NCBI GenBank assembly: GCA_031553675.1
Contig: JAVBLF010000045.1
Span: forward strand, 1-6,787
Length of the DNA: 6,787 nt
Reading direction: 5' to 3'
Origin: JAVBLF01 sp031553675
GTDB lineage: Bacteria > Bacillota > Clostridia > Christensenellales > CALWSW01
The translations under genes and the position numbers were made by a program. Under the pieces are notes generated by a model that was given only the letters and a program-made list of their open reading frames with translations, searched no databases and was not told the origin of the DNA. This document shows positions 6,001-6,787 of the stretch, piece by piece; position 1 is the first letter of the stretch; each line of letters opens with the position of its first letter.

Positions 6001-6582
6001 TCGCGCGACGTGCTTTCCGCCGGCGAAGAAGGCGAAATGCGCGACGAAACGCGGGTCAGCGTCGGCGGGATCGTCGCGGGCGTGCGCATGACGCTGACGA
6101 AAAAGAACGACCAGATGGCCTACCTCCAGCTCGAGGACATGATGGGGCAGTTTGAATGCGTCGTCTTCCCACGCGTGCTCGAACGCTACCGCCACCTCCT
6201 GCGCAACGACCAGCTCATCGTCGTGACGGGCCGCATCAACACGAAGGACGAGGACGACAACGTTTTGCTCGCCGAGGAGATCGCACCGCTCGAACACGGC
6301 ACACAGCCAACGTCCGGCGCACCCAGTCAAAGCGGCCCTTCCGGTGGCGCAGCGAAACAGCGCGATTGGCCGCTGCCCGGCCTCTACGTGCGCTGCGCAC
6401 CCGATGCAATCGACGAGATCGTCGTTCTCCTGCAAGACCGCCCCGGCGATACGACGGTGTTTTTCGCCATCGACGGCAAGAAACGGCGTGACGACCGGCT
6501 CGAAGGTTGCCACGCGACCGGCAAACTCATGCGCGAGATGAAGCAGCGCTATGGCGAGGAAAACGTCCGGCTGATCTTCTGA
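3094..6582 (+). CDS. dnaE: DNA polymerase III subunit alpha (DnaE)
   Basis: A replicative DNA polymerase of 1162 residues. The PHP domain (about 1-275) is uninterrupted, so this is DnaE and not PolC. It keeps H8, H10, D17, H42, E67, H88, C138, D205 and H207, the full metal-ligand set known from active PHP domains. The palm has GPGRGSAAGS (354-363) and catalytic D398 and D400 in PDIDIDF, with D548 in KMDFLGL. Fingers motifs follow: GVFQLES (597-603), SLYRPGPM (626-633), FNKSHAAAYA (739-748). A helix-hairpin-helix region lies around 820-905, then the beta-clamp motif QFSLF (910-914), an OB fold (about 988-1066), a Gly/Ser/Pro/Gln-rich linker (about 1070-1090) and a Clostridia-type C-terminal domain to 1162. 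It is slightly longer than the usual 1100-1150 residues, partly because of the linker. The reading frame is intact. Clostridia normally also carry PolC, so the division of labour cannot be read here. Confidence 0.97.
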   Translation: MKDFVHLHVHSEYSLLDGAARIVDLVDQAAALGQRALAITDHGCMYGAIAFYKACKAAGVKAIIGMEAYVSPRKLEEKDGKMDREYAHFILLAKNAVGYKNLCYLSSLAFTKGYYYRPRIDYETLADRREGLIAMSACLSGDLPRLLMDGMTAEAEAYVQRMQAIFGEDFYVELQDHGIPEERQILPELIRIGRKYGAKLACTNDVHYVLREDAEAQDALLCIQTQRYLDDADRMRMTGEEFYLKSADEMEALFAHCPESLDTTVEIADKCELEFDFDTLHLPNYDVPEGETHEGYLRKLCEKGLAEKCEGKGEDYRDRLDFELKMIAQMGYTDYFLIVWDFIDYARSRGIMVGPGRGSAAGSIAAYCLNITNVDPIAYGLIFERFLNPERISMPDIDIDFCYERRQEVIDYVVEKYGEDHVAQIITFGTMGAKQAVRDVGRVMQVPYGDVDKLAKMIPFDLSMTLEKALTISIELRTAYESDATARKIIDLALKVEGLPRHASTHAAGVVIAAKPLVEYLPLQTNDGAVTTQFPMGTIEELGLLKMDFLGLRTLTVIRDALAEMKRVNPSLDVDMDGLDFNDRAVYDMLSRGDTDGVFQLESGGMRSFLQQLKPDRFEEIIAGISLYRPGPMDQIPAFVDRKFHPEHIRYTHPMLEGILKTTYGCIVYQEQVMQIVRDLAGYSWGRSDLVRRAMSKKKKDVMIKEQSAFIEGCAAHGVQESVARAIFDQMLDFAQYAFNKSHAAAYAVVAYQTGWLKVHYPEEFFAALLNSFLSDNRHIAAYLHACRMQGIPLLPPDVNHSAARFSVEWIEDENGARKKAVRFGLGGVKHLGFAACEAIATEREHNGPFADFRDFLERCMSVLNKRMVECMIQVGAMDGFGHKRSSLCAVHTAAMDRIAAELAEKRNGQFSLFDAIAGDESARIQIAIPDLEEFSRAQMLAMEKDATGLYVSGHPLQEFDAELARLKSSRDVLSAGEEGEMRDETRVSVGGIVAGVRMTLTKKNDQMAYLQLEDMMGQFECVVFPRVLERYRHLLRNDQLIVVTGRINTKDEDDNVLLAEEIAPLEHGTQPTSGAPSQSGPSGGAAKQRDWPLPGLYVRCAPDAIDEIVVLLQDRPGDTTVFFAIDGKKRRDDRLEGCHATGKLMREMKQRYGEENVRLIF

Positions 6583-6623
6583 ACCTGGATGGCCAAAGCG
6601 AATCCCACGCGCCCGCCATGGCC

Positions 6624-6646
6624 GCGCGGACAAAATTTGTTCGCGC
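6624..6646 (+). other. Near-palindromic stem-loop downstream of dnaE
   Basis: Two 11-nt arms around a central A match with a single G-T wobble (GCGCGGACAAA against TTTGTTCGCGC). It starts 41 nt after the dnaE stop. No T-run follows on either strand, so it is not a standard intrinsic terminator. It might protect the dnaE mRNA 3' end or be a protein-binding palindrome. Confidence 0.4.
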
Positions 6647-6663
6647 CGACCGACCAGGCTGGA

Positions 6664-6692
6664 TTCGCGCGTCGTGTTGAGCGACGCGTGAA
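6664..6692 (+). terminator. Second stem-loop downstream of dnaE, weak terminator candidate
   Basis: TTCGCGCGTCG and CGACGCGTGAA pair over 11 positions with one G-T wobble around a 7-nt loop. The first T-run on the plus strand (6710-6714) is about 17 nt later, too far for an ideal Rho-independent terminator. As the strongest rightward hairpin near the dnaE stop, it is nevertheless the likeliest end-forming structure. Confidence 0.4.
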
Positions 6693-6704
6693 ATGGATAA
6701 GAAT

Positions 6705-6787
6705 GAAAGTTTTTGCACAGCTTTTTTCAAAAAGCGCGTGCCCAATACACGAAAGTTTTTGCGCAGCTTTTTTCAAAAAGCGCGTGC
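6705..6787 (+). repeat. Two 37-base direct repeats, each containing a T/A-rich hairpin
   Basis: Copies lie at 6705-6741 and 6751-6787, separated by 9 nt (period 46), and differ at one base (A at 6717, G at 6763). Each contains GCTTTTT-TC-AAAAAGC flanked by GCAC (or GCGC) on the left and GTGC on the right, so a nested hairpin can form; the single difference changes an A-T pair to a G-T wobble. The second copy ends exactly at the window edge, so the array may continue. A diverged copy lies at 2101-2137 on the other strand. The short spacer and internal hairpin do not fit a CRISPR array. Function is unknown; similar T/A-rich hairpins are common between genes in some Clostridia. Confidence 0.8.

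Noticed and set aside
4864..6633. A 589-codon open frame on the minus strand opposite the dnaE 3' half
   Set aside because: Same cause as above. The peptide has low-complexity His, Asp, Val and Ala-rich composition typical of antisense reading of a GC-rich gene, with no recognisable motif.
6705..6787. A CRISPR array
   Set aside because: The gap between copies is only 9 nt, the repeat contains a T/A-run hairpin typical of intergenic repeats, and no cas gene is nearby.

Overview
The window looks like chromosomal core DNA from a GC-rich member of the Clostridia (Bacillota). The reasons are an uninterrupted PHP-type DnaE with a Clostridia-style C-terminal domain, a TM2/DUF2752 gene pair of the kind seen in anaerobic gut bacteria, strong GGAGG ribosome sites, use of GTG and TTG starts, and T/A-rich intergenic hairpin repeats. 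I cannot name the genus. No RNA gene, transposase, CRISPR array or defence system is visible, and I see no clearly new multi-gene system.

Layout, left to right. At the far left edge the first five codons of a leftward gene are visible behind a good ribosome site and a perfect TATAAT. Next, leftward, is an AT-rich gene for a YkvA-family (DUF1232) membrane protein at 231-647, with its own terminator at 163-205 and its own promoter. That promoter's TATAAT overlaps the stop codon of the next gene, rlmD (708-2084, leftward). rlmD encodes a TrmA/RlmD-type 23S rRNA m5U methyltransferase with intact iron-sulfur cysteines and catalytic residues, starting at TTG. The 150-base gap upstream of rlmD (2085-2234) holds a T/A-rich hairpin, a perfect 12-bp stem-loop and a C-rich stretch on the transcribed strand. 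Upstream of that lies a two-gene leftward operon: a TM2-domain protein (2583-2933, GTG start) followed 6 nt later by a DUF2752 membrane protein (2235-2576).

A 160-base divergent promoter region (2934-3093) separates this operon from the one large rightward gene, dnaE (3094-6582). It encodes the DNA polymerase III alpha subunit, with all three polymerase aspartates, a complete set of PHP metal ligands and a textbook clamp-binding motif. Downstream of dnaE (6583-6787) there is no gene, only two stem-loops and two near-identical 37-base hairpin repeats, the second ending exactly at the window edge.

Functionally this is mostly housekeeping: replication (dnaE) and ribosome maturation (rlmD), plus three small membrane proteins of unknown role. 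The most notable points are the dispersed hairpin repeat family (two copies after dnaE, one diverged copy in the rlmD leader), the sharp GC drop at the YkvA gene, and the probable proofreading-competent PHP domain of DnaE.
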